Shown here in pieces: positions 8,515 to 15,728 of a stretch of 20,414 nucleotides of DNA. The translations under genes were made by a program, and so were the position numbers. Under the pieces are notes generated by a model. It did not search any database. It worked only from the letters and a program-made list of their open reading frames with translations, and was not told the DNA's origin. How positions within the stretch are numbered: position 1 is the stretch's first letter; every line of letters begins with the position of its first letter. The DNA comes from Rheinheimera sp. (GTDB lineage: Bacteria; Pseudomonadota; Gammaproteobacteria; Enterobacterales; Alteromonadaceae): NCBI GenBank assembly GCA_003482455.1, contig DMYW01000024.1, positions 2,759 to 23,172 of the forward strand, read 5' to 3'.

Positions 8515-9339
8515 ATGGAGTTGTGGGCGTTTTTCCAAGCCGTCATTATGGGCTTGGTCGAAGGGTTAACTGAGTTTTTGCCAATCTCAAGTACCGGTCA
8601 CTTGATTATTGTCGGTGATTTGATCGGCTTTGAAGACAAAGGTGAAACCTTCAAAATAGCTGTGCAACTGGGCGCGATTTTGGCGGTATTGTTTGAATAT
8701 CGGCAGCGCTTTTTTAACGTCGCGGTGGGGGTGGTCAGCGATCGCCAAGCGCAAAAGTTTGTGCTCAATCTACTGATTGCTTTTTTGCCGGCAGCCATTA
8801 TGGGCTTGTTGTTTTTAAAGAAAATCGAAGCTTATTTGTTCAACCCCATTTCGGTGGCCACTATGTTGGTGATCGGTGGAGTGTTGATTTTATGGGCGGA
8901 GCGACGCGTGCATACGGTGCGCGTAAAAGATGTCGATGACATGACGCCACTGGATGCAATCAAAGTTGGTTTAGCGCAGATGCTGGCCTTAGTTCCAGGC
9001 ACCTCGCGTTCAGGTGCGACTATTATTGGCGGCTTGTTTATTGGTCTTGATCGCAAAGTCGCAGCGGAATTTTCGTTTTTCTTAGCTGTACCTACGATGG
9101 TTGCAGCAACCGGCTACAAGCTGTATAAAGCGCGCGAGTTCTTAAACCTCGATGACTTAGCCTTGTTTGCCGTTGGTTTTGTGATGGCATTTTTTGCTGG
9201 TTTGCTGGCGGTACGCACCTTAGTGCGTTATGTGTCGAACCACAGCTTTGAGATCTTTGGCTGGTACCGCATTGTGTTTGGCGGTTTGATTCTAGCCAGC
9301 TGGTACTTCGGCTGGGTTAGCTGGGATGTGCCGGCGTAA
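8515..9339 (+). CDS. uppP: Undecaprenyl-diphosphatase UppP (BacA)
   Basis: 274 residues, matching E. coli UppP (273). The ATG is preceded by AGGAG at 8504-8508. This integral inner-membrane enzyme removes one phosphate from undecaprenyl pyrophosphate, regenerating the lipid carrier used for peptidoglycan and polysaccharide assembly. Both signature motifs are present: the (E/Q)XXXE motif with Glu16 and Glu20 in GLVEGLTEFLPISSTGH (His29 included), and PGTSRSG at residues 161-167 with the conserved Arg165. Several hydrophobic helices follow, for example near 85-100 and 215-235. It has its own promoter candidate and terminator, so it appears to be a single-gene unit, placed next to a carrier-lipid-dependent polysaccharide locus. 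High levels of UppP give bacitracin resistance in E. coli; nothing here shows overexpression. Confidence 0.97.
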   Translation: MELWAFFQAVIMGLVEGLTEFLPISSTGHLIIVGDLIGFEDKGETFKIAVQLGAILAVLFEYRQRFFNVAVGVVSDRQAQKFVLNLLIAFLPAAIMGLLFLKKIEAYLFNPISVATMLVIGGVLILWAERRVHTVRVKDVDDMTPLDAIKVGLAQMLALVPGTSRSGATIIGGLFIGLDRKVAAEFSFFLAVPTMVAATGYKLYKAREFLNLDDLALFAVGFVMAFFAGLLAVRTLVRYVSNHSFEIFGWYRIVFGGLILASWYFGWVSWDVPA

Positions 9340-9354
9340 GCTGTGTTGCCGCTG

Positions 9355-9382
9355 AAAAGGTCGCTGTAGCGGCCTTTTTTAT
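9355..9382 (+). terminator. Intrinsic terminator of uppP
   Basis: AAAGGTCGC (9356-9364) pairs with GCGGCCTTT (9369-9377) with one T-G wobble around the loop TGTA, and the T run continues to 9380. It starts 16 bases after the uppP stop codon and is a standard rho-independent terminator for the + strand. Confidence 0.85.
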
Positions 9383-9409
9383 TGCACGCAAAGGCGTTGT
9401 TGCCAGCCG

Positions 9410-9454
9410 CAGGGACGGGACAGCCCTGTGTCGCAGGGGCGAGCTTGTCGCGAG
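9410..9454. repeat. REP-like extragenic palindromic sequence
   Basis: The 275-base gap between uppP and the convergent flippase gene holds no convincing gene. Within it, CAGGG (9410-9414) pairs with CCCTG (9424-9428), and next to it comes a GC-rich palindrome, GCGA-GCTTG-TCGC (9439-9451), headed by GCAGG. Head plus imperfect palindrome resembles REP elements of pseudomonads and relatives. Only one copy is visible here, so repeat status is inference. A further hairpin GCTCGC/GCGAGC lies at 9586-9606, just beyond the flippase stop codon, without a T run. Confidence 0.4.
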
Positions 9455-9614
9455 TTGATACTGTAAAACGTTGGTCTTTAACGCTATGCTTTGTGAAGCG
9501 TTGGAGCTAGCGGCTTTGCGGCTACATGTGTTGCTGACTGCCAGCGATGCTAGCAACAAGGTTGCTCTGCGGTTTGTGCGAACGCGCTCGCTTGCCAATC
9601 GCGAGCAGTACACA

Positions 9615-10901
9615 TTAGGCGTTTGGCAACCGGCACGCTTCTATAAAATGGCTGCGGGTTTTCTTGGATAAAAAGATAAAGAAAAACGACGCATACGCAT
9701 AAGAAATCAAGGTCGCCCATGCGGCTCCTTCGAGGCCGTACCGTGGGATCAGCAGAAAGTTTAACCCGACGTTGAGCAAGGCGCCGACGCCGTGACTGAG
9801 CATAGAAAGCGGCTCGTTGCCGGTTAAAATCAGATGTTGGCTGATCAGTGAACGGACAAACACAAAACAACCGGCCCAGACGTGAATTTGCAGCACCAAG
9901 GTGGACGAGGTGAATTTTTCACCATAGGCGAGCAACATGATCCAATAAGCTCCCGCGGTCATGCCAATTGAAATCACCAAGGCCATGCCAAAAAACAGTA
10001 AGGCGCGTTTGCGAAGTACAGCCAAATATTCCGGCCAACTGCGCTGAAATGCTTGCAGCATTTCTGGATAGTAGCGGGCGGCAAGCGTCACCGGAATGAC
10101 GTACCAAAGCTCAGAAATTCGGGCCACCGCCGTGTATTGACCGGCTGCGGCAACGCCCATCATGGCTTCAATCATCACGGTATCAATTTTTAAATAAATC
10201 ACCGACAGCACGGCGGCCAACCACAACCAACTGGCACGTTTCAGCATGGCGGTGGCGTGCGGCAGGCTGAAATACCCCAACCGCAATGGCGCTTGTTCCG
10301 GGCAATAGCGACGGTACCAAAAATATTGCATCAGACCGGTGGCCAGAAATTCGATACCCACCACCAAGAATAAAAACTCCACGCCATGGCCGGTCCACAA
10401 ACCCCAAATCCGCGCCGCCAAGGTCAACGTCGAAATGACGACTTTACCGACCGCGACCGCGCGAAAATGCCCCGCAACGTTTTGTTCGTATTCAAACAAG
10501 ATGAAACTAAAGAAGGTCTGCAGCACAAACAGCATGCTAATGGACCAAGGACCTTGGTGGAAATAATGCGGATAAAAGGTGATAAAACCGATGATCATCA
10601 AGCCGGCAAACAACAAGCCAGCGCCAAGCCGTAGCCAGACGGCAGTCTGTAAAAAGCGTTGCTGCTCTTGCAGATCGGCGGCTTGGTGCGCCATTTTTTG
10701 CACCAAGTTGTTCAAGCCTAAATTGGTCAGCGGCGCTAAAAACGCCAGCCAGACCATCACGACACCATAAGTACCCAGTGCTTCTTCGCCCAGCAACCTA
10801 GCGACAATAAAGGTAATGATGGCGCCAGCGCCTAAACGATAGAAGCGCTCAACCAGCAGGATCAGTGAGCGCGACGTGAGTAGCTTAACGATGTTTGGCA
10901 C
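9615..10901 (-). CDS. Wzx-type polysaccharide flippase (MOP superfamily), first of two
   Basis: 428 residues with about 12-14 hydrophobic helices and few charged residues between them, the size and pattern of lipid-linked oligosaccharide flippases of the polysaccharide-transport branch of the MOP superfamily. Family-like stretches are the N-terminal FIVARLLGEEALGTYGVV (residues ~32-49), the central IYLKIDTVMIEAMMGVAAAG followed by QYTAVARISELWYVIP, and C-terminal LLIPRYGLEGAAWATLISY. The start is a GTG inside the end of wecA (17-base overlap), so it is translated from the wecA transcript. By context it would flip an undecaprenyl-linked glycan begun by WecA across the inner membrane. A second flippase at 16965-18221 shares the fold but differs clearly in sequence; which flips which substrate is unknown. 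Confidence 0.9.
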   Translation of the reverse strand: MPNIVKLLTSRSLILLVERFYRLGAGAIITFIVARLLGEEALGTYGVVMVWLAFLAPLTNLGLNNLVQKMAHQAADLQEQQRFLQTAVWLRLGAGLLFAGLMIIGFITFYPHYFHQGPWSISMLFVLQTFFSFILFEYEQNVAGHFRAVAVGKVVISTLTLAARIWGLWTGHGVEFLFLVVGIEFLATGLMQYFWYRRYCPEQAPLRLGYFSLPHATAMLKRASWLWLAAVLSVIYLKIDTVMIEAMMGVAAAGQYTAVARISELWYVIPVTLAARYYPEMLQAFQRSWPEYLAVLRKRALLFFGMALVISIGMTAGAYWIMLLAYGEKFTSSTLVLQIHVWAGCFVFVRSLISQHLILTGNEPLSMLSHGVGALLNVGLNFLLIPRYGLEGAAWATLISYAYASFFFIFLSKKTRSHFIEACRLPNA

Positions 10902-11964
10902 GGTGTTTCGCTTTGTAGCGTTTGATGTAACGCGTGATCCGCCAAATGTATTGCAGTGTCATTGAATACACGACAAACGCCGCCAAAAATAACAACAGCA
11001 TGACGCCATCGGGCACCATCAAGTATTCGCCAATCACGCCGATGGTTGCCAGCATCGACGCTAGAGTCGCGATGGCGACCAGGGCTTGGCGCGAATTCAA
11101 GCCTAAACGCAAAAAGATATGGTGCAAATGCTCGCGGTCAGCCATAAACGGCGATTGGCCTTTGCGTACACGGCGGATCATGATAGCCACCATGTCCATC
11201 AGCGGCACGGCGATGATCCATAAGGCTGTCACAGGGCGGAAACTGGCGGACTCACTTTGTGTGCCGATAATCAATAGCCAAATGACCGTCAAACCAATCA
11301 GCATAGAGCCAGCGTCGCCCATAAAGATTTTGCCTTTACCTTTGCCGACTAGGTCCAAGTTAAACAGCAAATACGGAATTAACGCAAAGACCAACACCAT
11401 CGGCAGCACGGCATAGTCCAATTGCCCGCCAACGCCCATCATTAAGGTCACCGAAATAAAAGTCACTGCGCTTAAACTGCCGGCCAGACCATCGATGCCG
11501 TCAATCATATTAAAAGCGTTGATAGCGGCAATAACTGCGATGATGGTAAACGGGATACCGACGATGTAACCCAACGTCAAATGGCCGTGACCAAATAAGT
11601 CGCCCAAGTCGCCGACATATAGCTTTAAACCGTACATCATGACGCAAGCGATAATGGCTTGAACGACGAGGCGTAACTTTACGCTCAAATCGAAGAAATC
11701 ATCAAAGACGCCCAGCACGACTATGGTGCCGCCACACAACAGATAATACCAATGCGTATCATGGGGTAAGCCAAACCATGACAGCGTCAATGCCACACCA
11801 CAGTAGACTGAGATCCCACCGATCAATGGCACAGCACCAACGTGCTGTTTGCGGCCAGCGGGTTTGTCCAATAAGCCGATTTTGTGTGCGACAGGGATCA
11901 TCAAGTTGATCACCAGCAAGGTGATCATAAAGGTAGTGCTAAACAGCAAAATGTGTTCGTACAT
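10885..11964 (-). CDS. wecA: WecA-type undecaprenyl-phosphate GlcNAc-1-phosphate transferase
   Basis: 359 residues (E. coli WecA 367) with about 11 membrane helices. It is a polyprenyl-phosphate sugar-1-phosphate transferase, the family of MraY and WecA, which starts glycan assembly by forming GlcNAc-PP-undecaprenol. Conserved cytoplasmic motifs are all visible: KPAGRKQH at residues 34-41, the Mg-binding DD pair Asp88-Asp89 in GVFDDFFDL, NMIDGIDGLAG at 152-162 with Asp155 and Asp158, GDAGS at 216-220, and the HLHH box at 279-282 (REHLHHIFLRLG). The last motif favours WecA-like over MraY. The C terminus is basic (KRYKAKHRAKHR). It is first in a two-gene leftward operon with a flippase and divergent from the glycosyltransferase operon. 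UDP-GlcNAc is the expected substrate; another UDP-HexNAc cannot be excluded. Confidence 0.95.
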   Translation of the reverse strand: MYEHILLFSTTFMITLLVINLMIPVAHKIGLLDKPAGRKQHVGAVPLIGGISVYCGVALTLSWFGLPHDTHWYYLLCGGTIVVLGVFDDFFDLSVKLRLVVQAIIACVMMYGLKLYVGDLGDLFGHGHLTLGYIVGIPFTIIAVIAAINAFNMIDGIDGLAGSLSAVTFISVTLMMGVGGQLDYAVLPMVLVFALIPYLLFNLDLVGKGKGKIFMGDAGSMLIGLTVIWLLIIGTQSESASFRPVTALWIIAVPLMDMVAIMIRRVRKGQSPFMADREHLHHIFLRLGLNSRQALVAIATLASMLATIGVIGEYLMVPDGVMLLLFLAAFVVYSMTLQYIWRITRYIKRYKAKHRAKHR

Positions 11965-11997
11965 AAATTATCTAGGACCTTCAGGGGCTATCGGCCG

Positions 11998-12003
11998 ATT
12001 ATA
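11998..12003 (-). promoter_or_regulatory. Predicted -10 element of the wecA promoter
   Basis: On the minus strand a perfect TATAAT (12003-11998) lies 33 bases before the wecA start codon. The -35 region is poor (nothing near TTGACA at 16-18 bases), so activity may need an activator. The 230-base gap 11965-12194 between wecA and the divergent operon otherwise holds the rightward promoter candidate and no gene. Confidence 0.45.
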
Positions 12004-12120
12004 GGAGGTTTTACAAAAGCTTACTATGCCAGATGCTTAGGCGACTAGCCTGCAGAGCCCTTGATTTGGCTAATCTTTCAGCGATTGACCGTCAGTGGGA
12101 GGTTACCATCATCGACGCTG

Positions 12121-12150
12121 TTGTCGCTCAGTCATGCAATTGCGTATGAT
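12121..12150 (+). promoter_or_regulatory. Predicted promoter of the rightward polysaccharide operon
   Basis: TTGTCG at 12121-12126 and TATGAT at 12145-12150 are separated by 18 bases, giving a start near 12157 and a leader of about 38 bases before the GTG at 12195. A direct repeat GTCATGC (12131-12137 and 12166-12172) brackets the -10. No ops/JUMPstart element (GGCGGTAG) is present in this leader. Confidence 0.4.
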
Positions 12151-12194
12151 GGATGCTCATCTAGCGTCATGCGAGTCATAAAAAGGAAGTGCAT

Positions 12195-13256
12195 GTGTCC
12201 AGTCGTTTGTTGATCGTAACGAATATGGGGCCTAAAGCCTCGGCACCGTTTCAAGGGCAATTTGTTCGCAATCAAGTGGATGCGCTTGCAGCTTTGCATC
12301 CCGACTTCTTTTATATGACGTGGCATAATGATTCCAAATTAAATCGGCTATTCAAATATCCGGTGTTGTGGCTGCAATTTGTGTGGCGTTATGTGTTGAG
12401 CGTGCGTTGTTTTGATGTTTTGCACGTGCATTATTATTACCCGACCATTTGGCTGGCATTGACCTATAAATGGTTGCGAAACCCCCGGGTGAAGATAGTT
12501 GTGACTTTTCACGGTAGTGATATCTATTTATACAAACCCGAATCTGCATTGTATAAATTTGCCGCGAAGTTTGTGCGCCACTGCATTTTTACCAGCAAAA
12601 GTTTGCAGCAAAAATTCTTTCGCCAAGATATTCCGTCAACCGTGTTGCCAGCAGGCATTCATCCGGTGTTTGCCAACGTCGAGCCGGTGCCCGTAGAGGA
12701 GAAGTCATTTGACTTGTTGTACGTCGGCACCATGGATCACAACAAAGGCATGGATCGCTTGTTAGCCCTGCTCGAACAGCTACCCGATGCGCGAGTGGCG
12801 CTGGTAGGCGAGGGCCCGTGGCGTGAAAAAGTCCAACAGGCGCTGGCAACGCGCAGCAATGTAACCTTTTACACGGGGCAAACGCCGGTGCAGCTGGCGG
12901 CGCTTTATCGGCAAAGTCGGGTGTTTTTAAGCCTATCGCGCAACGAGTCGTTTGGGTTGGTGATGACTGAAGCCATGGCGTGCGGCACACCGGTGCTGGC
13001 CACTGTCACGGATGGTTCCACGGCACAAGTGCACGATGGTGACAACGGCTACAAAGTGGCGCAGGATAATGAACAAACGGTGGTGCCGGCGCTCCGTGAG
13101 AAGATTCATCAGTTATTCAGTTTGACGCCCGCACAGTACCAACAAATGCAACAAACATGTCAGACCAGTGCTAGACCTTACCTTGTCAGTACAGTCGCGA
13201 CCGCGCTGATGGACTTATATCAGTCGTTATCAGACGCCCAGAATCCTAAGGAGTAA
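12195..13256 (+). CDS. GT4-family glycosyltransferase (GT-B fold)
   Basis: 353 residues from GTG at 12195, chosen because AAGGAAG (12183-12189) stands 5 bases upstream; another in-frame GTG two codons earlier overlaps that site. The N-terminal half has a Rossmann-type domain (RLLIVTNMGP, then FDVLHVHYYYP and VVTFHGSDIY near residues 75-115). The C-terminal half has the nucleotide-sugar domain: LLYVGTMDHNKGMDRL near 177, VALVGEGPW near 202, and the EX7E motif with Glu251 and Glu259 in ESFGLVMTEAMACGTP. These mark a retaining GT4 enzyme working at the cytoplasmic side of the inner membrane. It leads the operon that includes wecG, so it likely adds a sugar to the undecaprenyl-linked unit; donor and linkage cannot be told. 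Confidence 0.93.
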   Translation: MSSRLLIVTNMGPKASAPFQGQFVRNQVDALAALHPDFFYMTWHNDSKLNRLFKYPVLWLQFVWRYVLSVRCFDVLHVHYYYPTIWLALTYKWLRNPRVKIVVTFHGSDIYLYKPESALYKFAAKFVRHCIFTSKSLQQKFFRQDIPSTVLPAGIHPVFANVEPVPVEEKSFDLLYVGTMDHNKGMDRLLALLEQLPDARVALVGEGPWREKVQQALATRSNVTFYTGQTPVQLAALYRQSRVFLSLSRNESFGLVMTEAMACGTPVLATVTDGSTAQVHDGDNGYKVAQDNEQTVVPALREKIHQLFSLTPAQYQQMQQTCQTSARPYLVSTVATALMDLYQSLSDAQNPKE

Positions 13257-13260
13257 TCGC

Positions 13261-13983
13261 ATGCAGCAACCCCCAATCGTCAACGTCGGCGGCGTCGATG
13301 TAATGGCTTTTCGTGATATGCAGCAGTTGGTTGAGTTTATTGTGCATGATGATGGCAGTGTATTTGCGGGTTCCGCCATCGCTATCAACCCTGAAAAAGT
13401 GATGAAAGCGCAAGAAGATGCCGCGATTCGCGACATGCTGAATGAAGCGGAGATCCGCTACGCCGATGGCATGGGCGTGGTTAAAGTGATGCAAAAGAAA
13501 CTCGGTCAACCGGTGCAACGGGTGCCTGGTTGTGAAACCTGGGAAGCCATTATGTACCGCGCCGCCGCGACAAAAGTTCCGGTGTTTCTGATAGGCGCTA
13601 AGCCTGAAGTGCTCGCTGAAACAAAAGCCAAGTTAGAAGCAGCTGGCGTGCAGGTCGTTGGCGCGCAAGATGGTTACTTTAAAGATGAAGACGCACTGAT
13701 TGCCCAAGTCAAAGCCAGCGGCGCACGGATTGTCACGGTGGCGATGGGTTCACCTCGCCAAGAAAAGTTTATTCAGAAAGCCAAGCCGTTATTACCAAAT
13801 ACCTACTTTATGGGCGTGGGCGGTACCTATGATGTGTTCACTGGACATGTAAAACGTGCGCCGGAGATCTGGTGTAAATTGAATTTAGAATGGGCCTATC
13901 GACTGATTGACCAGCCAAGTCGGATCAAACGCCAATGGAGTTTGGTGGAGTATTTGTGGTTGTACTTGCGCGGTAAACTGTAA
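13261..13983 (+). CDS. wecG: WecG/TagA-family (GT26) glycosyltransferase, probable ManNAcA transferase
   Basis: 240 residues (E. coli WecG 246), ATG with AAGGAG at 13248-13253, 4 bases after the previous stop. The GT26 family motifs are in place: NPEKVMKA near residue 43, the catalytic-type aspartate Asp69 in RYADGMGVV, PVFLIGAKPEV near 107-117, VAMGSPRQEKFI near 160-171 and GVGGTYDVFTGHVKRAP near 182-198. WecG transfers ManNAcA from UDP-ManNAcA to GlcNAc-PP-undecaprenol in ECA synthesis; TagA does the same step with ManNAc in teichoic acid. The presence of wecC (UDP-ManNAcA synthesis) and wecA in the same locus favours the ManNAcA reading. WecG-type enzymes are peripheral membrane proteins, and the basic, aromatic C terminus (RIKRQW...YLWLYLRGKL) fits membrane attachment. 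Confidence 0.88.
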   Translation: MQQPPIVNVGGVDVMAFRDMQQLVEFIVHDDGSVFAGSAIAINPEKVMKAQEDAAIRDMLNEAEIRYADGMGVVKVMQKKLGQPVQRVPGCETWEAIMYRAAATKVPVFLIGAKPEVLAETKAKLEAAGVQVVGAQDGYFKDEDALIAQVKASGARIVTVAMGSPRQEKFIQKAKPLLPNTYFMGVGGTYDVFTGHVKRAPEIWCKLNLEWAYRLIDQPSRIKRQWSLVEYLWLYLRGKL

Positions 13984-14010
13984 TTGCCCACTGCACAGAA
14001 GGATGTTGTT

Positions 14011-14925
14011 GTGACGGAATTAGCCTCAGGTCAATCCTTTCCTTTAATCAGCGTCTACATGCCGACCTACAATCGCAGCAGTATGATGCATCGCGCCATC
14101 GCATCGGTGTTGGCGCAAGATTACCCTAATTTTGAACTGCTGATTGTCGACGACTGCTCCAGCGATGATACCTGGCAAGTGCTCAATGACCACTATGGCA
14201 CACATGCAAAAATCAGGTTGTTTCGCCAAGAACGCGGGCAGGGCGCCTGTGCTGCACGGAACTTGGCAATTAAAGCGGCGCACGGCGAGTTCGTCACTGG
14301 CATTGACGATGATGATGAATTTTTACCGCATCGTTTATCCAGCATGTATGCCGCTTACGATGATCAGTACTCCTGTGTTTGCACCAGCTACTTTTGGGAC
14401 TACGGCTCAGTGCGCAAGCAACTGTATGCACAAGCAAAAGTGGTGCGGTTGCCGGAAGTCCTCGACGTGCACTGTTTGTCCAATCAAGCATTGGTGCGAA
14501 CCAATCGGATGCTGGCGCAAGGTGGTTTTGATGAAAGTCTCGCCGCGTTTCAAGATTACGATATGTGGCTGCGGATGGTCGCGGCCTATGGTCCGGCACT
14601 GCGTCTAGCGGACGCCAGTTACATAGTGCATGTCGGTCACGAGCTAGGACGGATCACCACGTCGCCCAAACGCTTAAATGCGCAAGCCCAGTTTGTCGAA
14701 AAACATCGGCCATTGATGAACGATCGCAACCTACACAATCAAGCTTTTTATCGCAAAACCATGCTGCAAGAGCCGATGAGCCTGGCAGAACTGCTTGGCG
14801 CTGTGCGTTATGGCTTGGTTGAAAGCAAAGTTCGCTATTATCTCAAACATCGCTTGCAGTGGTTCATTCGGATCCGTAAACAACTGCTGAATAAAGGCAT
14901 TAAAGGGCTGTTTTCACAAAAATGA
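14011..14925 (+). CDS. GT2-family glycosyltransferase (GT-A fold)
   Basis: 304 residues from GTG at 14011, preceded by AAGGA at 13999-14003; a TTG directly after the wecG stop (13984) would add nine residues but lacks a ribosome site. The GT-A domain is clear: PLISVYMPTYNRSSMMHRAI at residues 11-30, LLIVDDCSSDDT at 43-54, GACAARNLAI near 78-87 and the metal-binding DXD-type motif GIDDDDEF at 97-104. A later stretch, FQDYDMWLRM, fits the acceptor/catalytic base region. The enzyme is predicted to be an inverting, cytoplasmic glycosyltransferase acting after WecG. The final ~60 residues are basic and may dock to the membrane. Its stop overlaps the wzz-like start by 4 bases (ATGA). Donor sugar is unknown. 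Confidence 0.93.
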   Translation: MTELASGQSFPLISVYMPTYNRSSMMHRAIASVLAQDYPNFELLIVDDCSSDDTWQVLNDHYGTHAKIRLFRQERGQGACAARNLAIKAAHGEFVTGIDDDDEFLPHRLSSMYAAYDDQYSCVCTSYFWDYGSVRKQLYAQAKVVRLPEVLDVHCLSNQALVRTNRMLAQGGFDESLAAFQDYDMWLRMVAAYGPALRLADASYIVHVGHELGRITTSPKRLNAQAQFVEKHRPLMNDRNLHNQAFYRKTMLQEPMSLAELLGAVRYGLVESKVRYYLKHRLQWFIRIRKQLLNKGIKGLFSQK

Positions 14926-15728
14926 CCGATTCATCGATGCTCTCCCCACAGGCAGATCCTGTGGCTGAATTGTTCCTGTTCATTAAACGCAGCTGGCTGT
15001 GGTTGTTGGTGTTTGCAGCGCTTGGTGCTGTGGCCGCCTTATACTGGCAAAAGCAACAAGTGCCACAAGCCTATGCCAGTGCCAATTTCAGTATTAATCC
15101 GGCCCGAGTCCAATATCTATCTGGCTTATACGCGCAAATGCCGGCGAACAGCACCTTATTACTTGGGGCGTTAGAAGTCGACGAAATGTCGCGCTTTAGT
15201 GTGATGATGGATGAGCCTGCTATGTGGCAAGGGTTATTCAGTCAGCCTGAGGTCTGCGTATTCGCCGATCTGTGTGCAAAATCCGCTGCAGATGTGGAGC
15301 GTTTAACTGCTTATTGGCGGCCGAGACTGCAATTTGAACATAAGCGCCGCGGCAACTTGTTGTTTGTCCAGGTGCGTGCAGATGACGCGGCAAAAGCTCA
15401 GGTCATTTTAGAGCACGCAGTCCGTCAGGCCGAAGCCCTAGAATTGACGCAAAAGTTAACCCAAAGTGAGGCGCAAATTCAGAGCTTAACTAAAAACGTT
15501 GCAGCGGCATCAACGGTAGGCGAGCGTACAGAACTTACGGCGTTGCTGGACAAGGCACTAGCGGTTGCTAGCCTGTGGCGCCAGCAGACTTATCACGCGG
15601 TCGTGCCGGTAGGCTCGGTGCAGGTCAAGCCAGCTAAACAACGGGGAGTCCTGCTTATCGGCGTGGTCGGCGGCTTGTTAGGGCTACTGGGTGGTTTGGT
15701 GATTGCGTTGGTGGTTGTACGCCGATGA
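14922..15728 (+). CDS. wzz: Wzz-like chain-length determinant (polysaccharide co-polymerase)
   Basis: 268 residues with the Wzz topology: a short cytoplasmic N terminus, membrane helix 1 at ~24-42 (WLWLLVFAALGAVAALYW), a ~195-residue periplasmic part with a helical, glutamine-rich stretch near 165-215, and membrane helix 2 at ~242-265 preceded by the proline-bearing VVPVGSVQVKPAKQRG segment typical of this family. Such proteins form oligomeric rings that set polymer length made by Wzy. It lacks any kinase domain, so it is not a BY-kinase co-polymerase. It is shorter than E. coli WzzB or WzzE (about 325-350). Start overlaps the GT2 stop (ATGA) and its stop overlaps the next start in the same way, pointing to coupled translation. 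Confidence 0.8.
   Translation: MTDSSMLSPQADPVAELFLFIKRSWLWLLVFAALGAVAALYWQKQQVPQAYASANFSINPARVQYLSGLYAQMPANSTLLLGALEVDEMSRFSVMMDEPAMWQGLFSQPEVCVFADLCAKSAADVERLTAYWRPRLQFEHKRRGNLLFVQVRADDAAKAQVILEHAVRQAEALELTQKLTQSEAQIQSLTKNVAAASTVGERTELTALLDKALAVASLWRQQTYHAVVPVGSVQVKPAKQRGVLLIGVVGGLLGLLGGLVIALVVVRR

Noticed and set aside
9471..9671. Small + strand open frame in the uppP-flippase gap
   Set aside because: It has no ribosome site, overlaps the end of the flippase gene and the hairpins around 9586-9606, and its protein resembles nothing recognisable.
10934..11416. 160-codon + strand frame opposite wecA
   Set aside because: It mirrors the conserved WecA frame and has no membrane or domain pattern of its own.
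12100..12194. ops/JUMPstart antitermination element before the polysaccharide operon
   Set aside because: No GGCGGTAG or near match was found in the leader.
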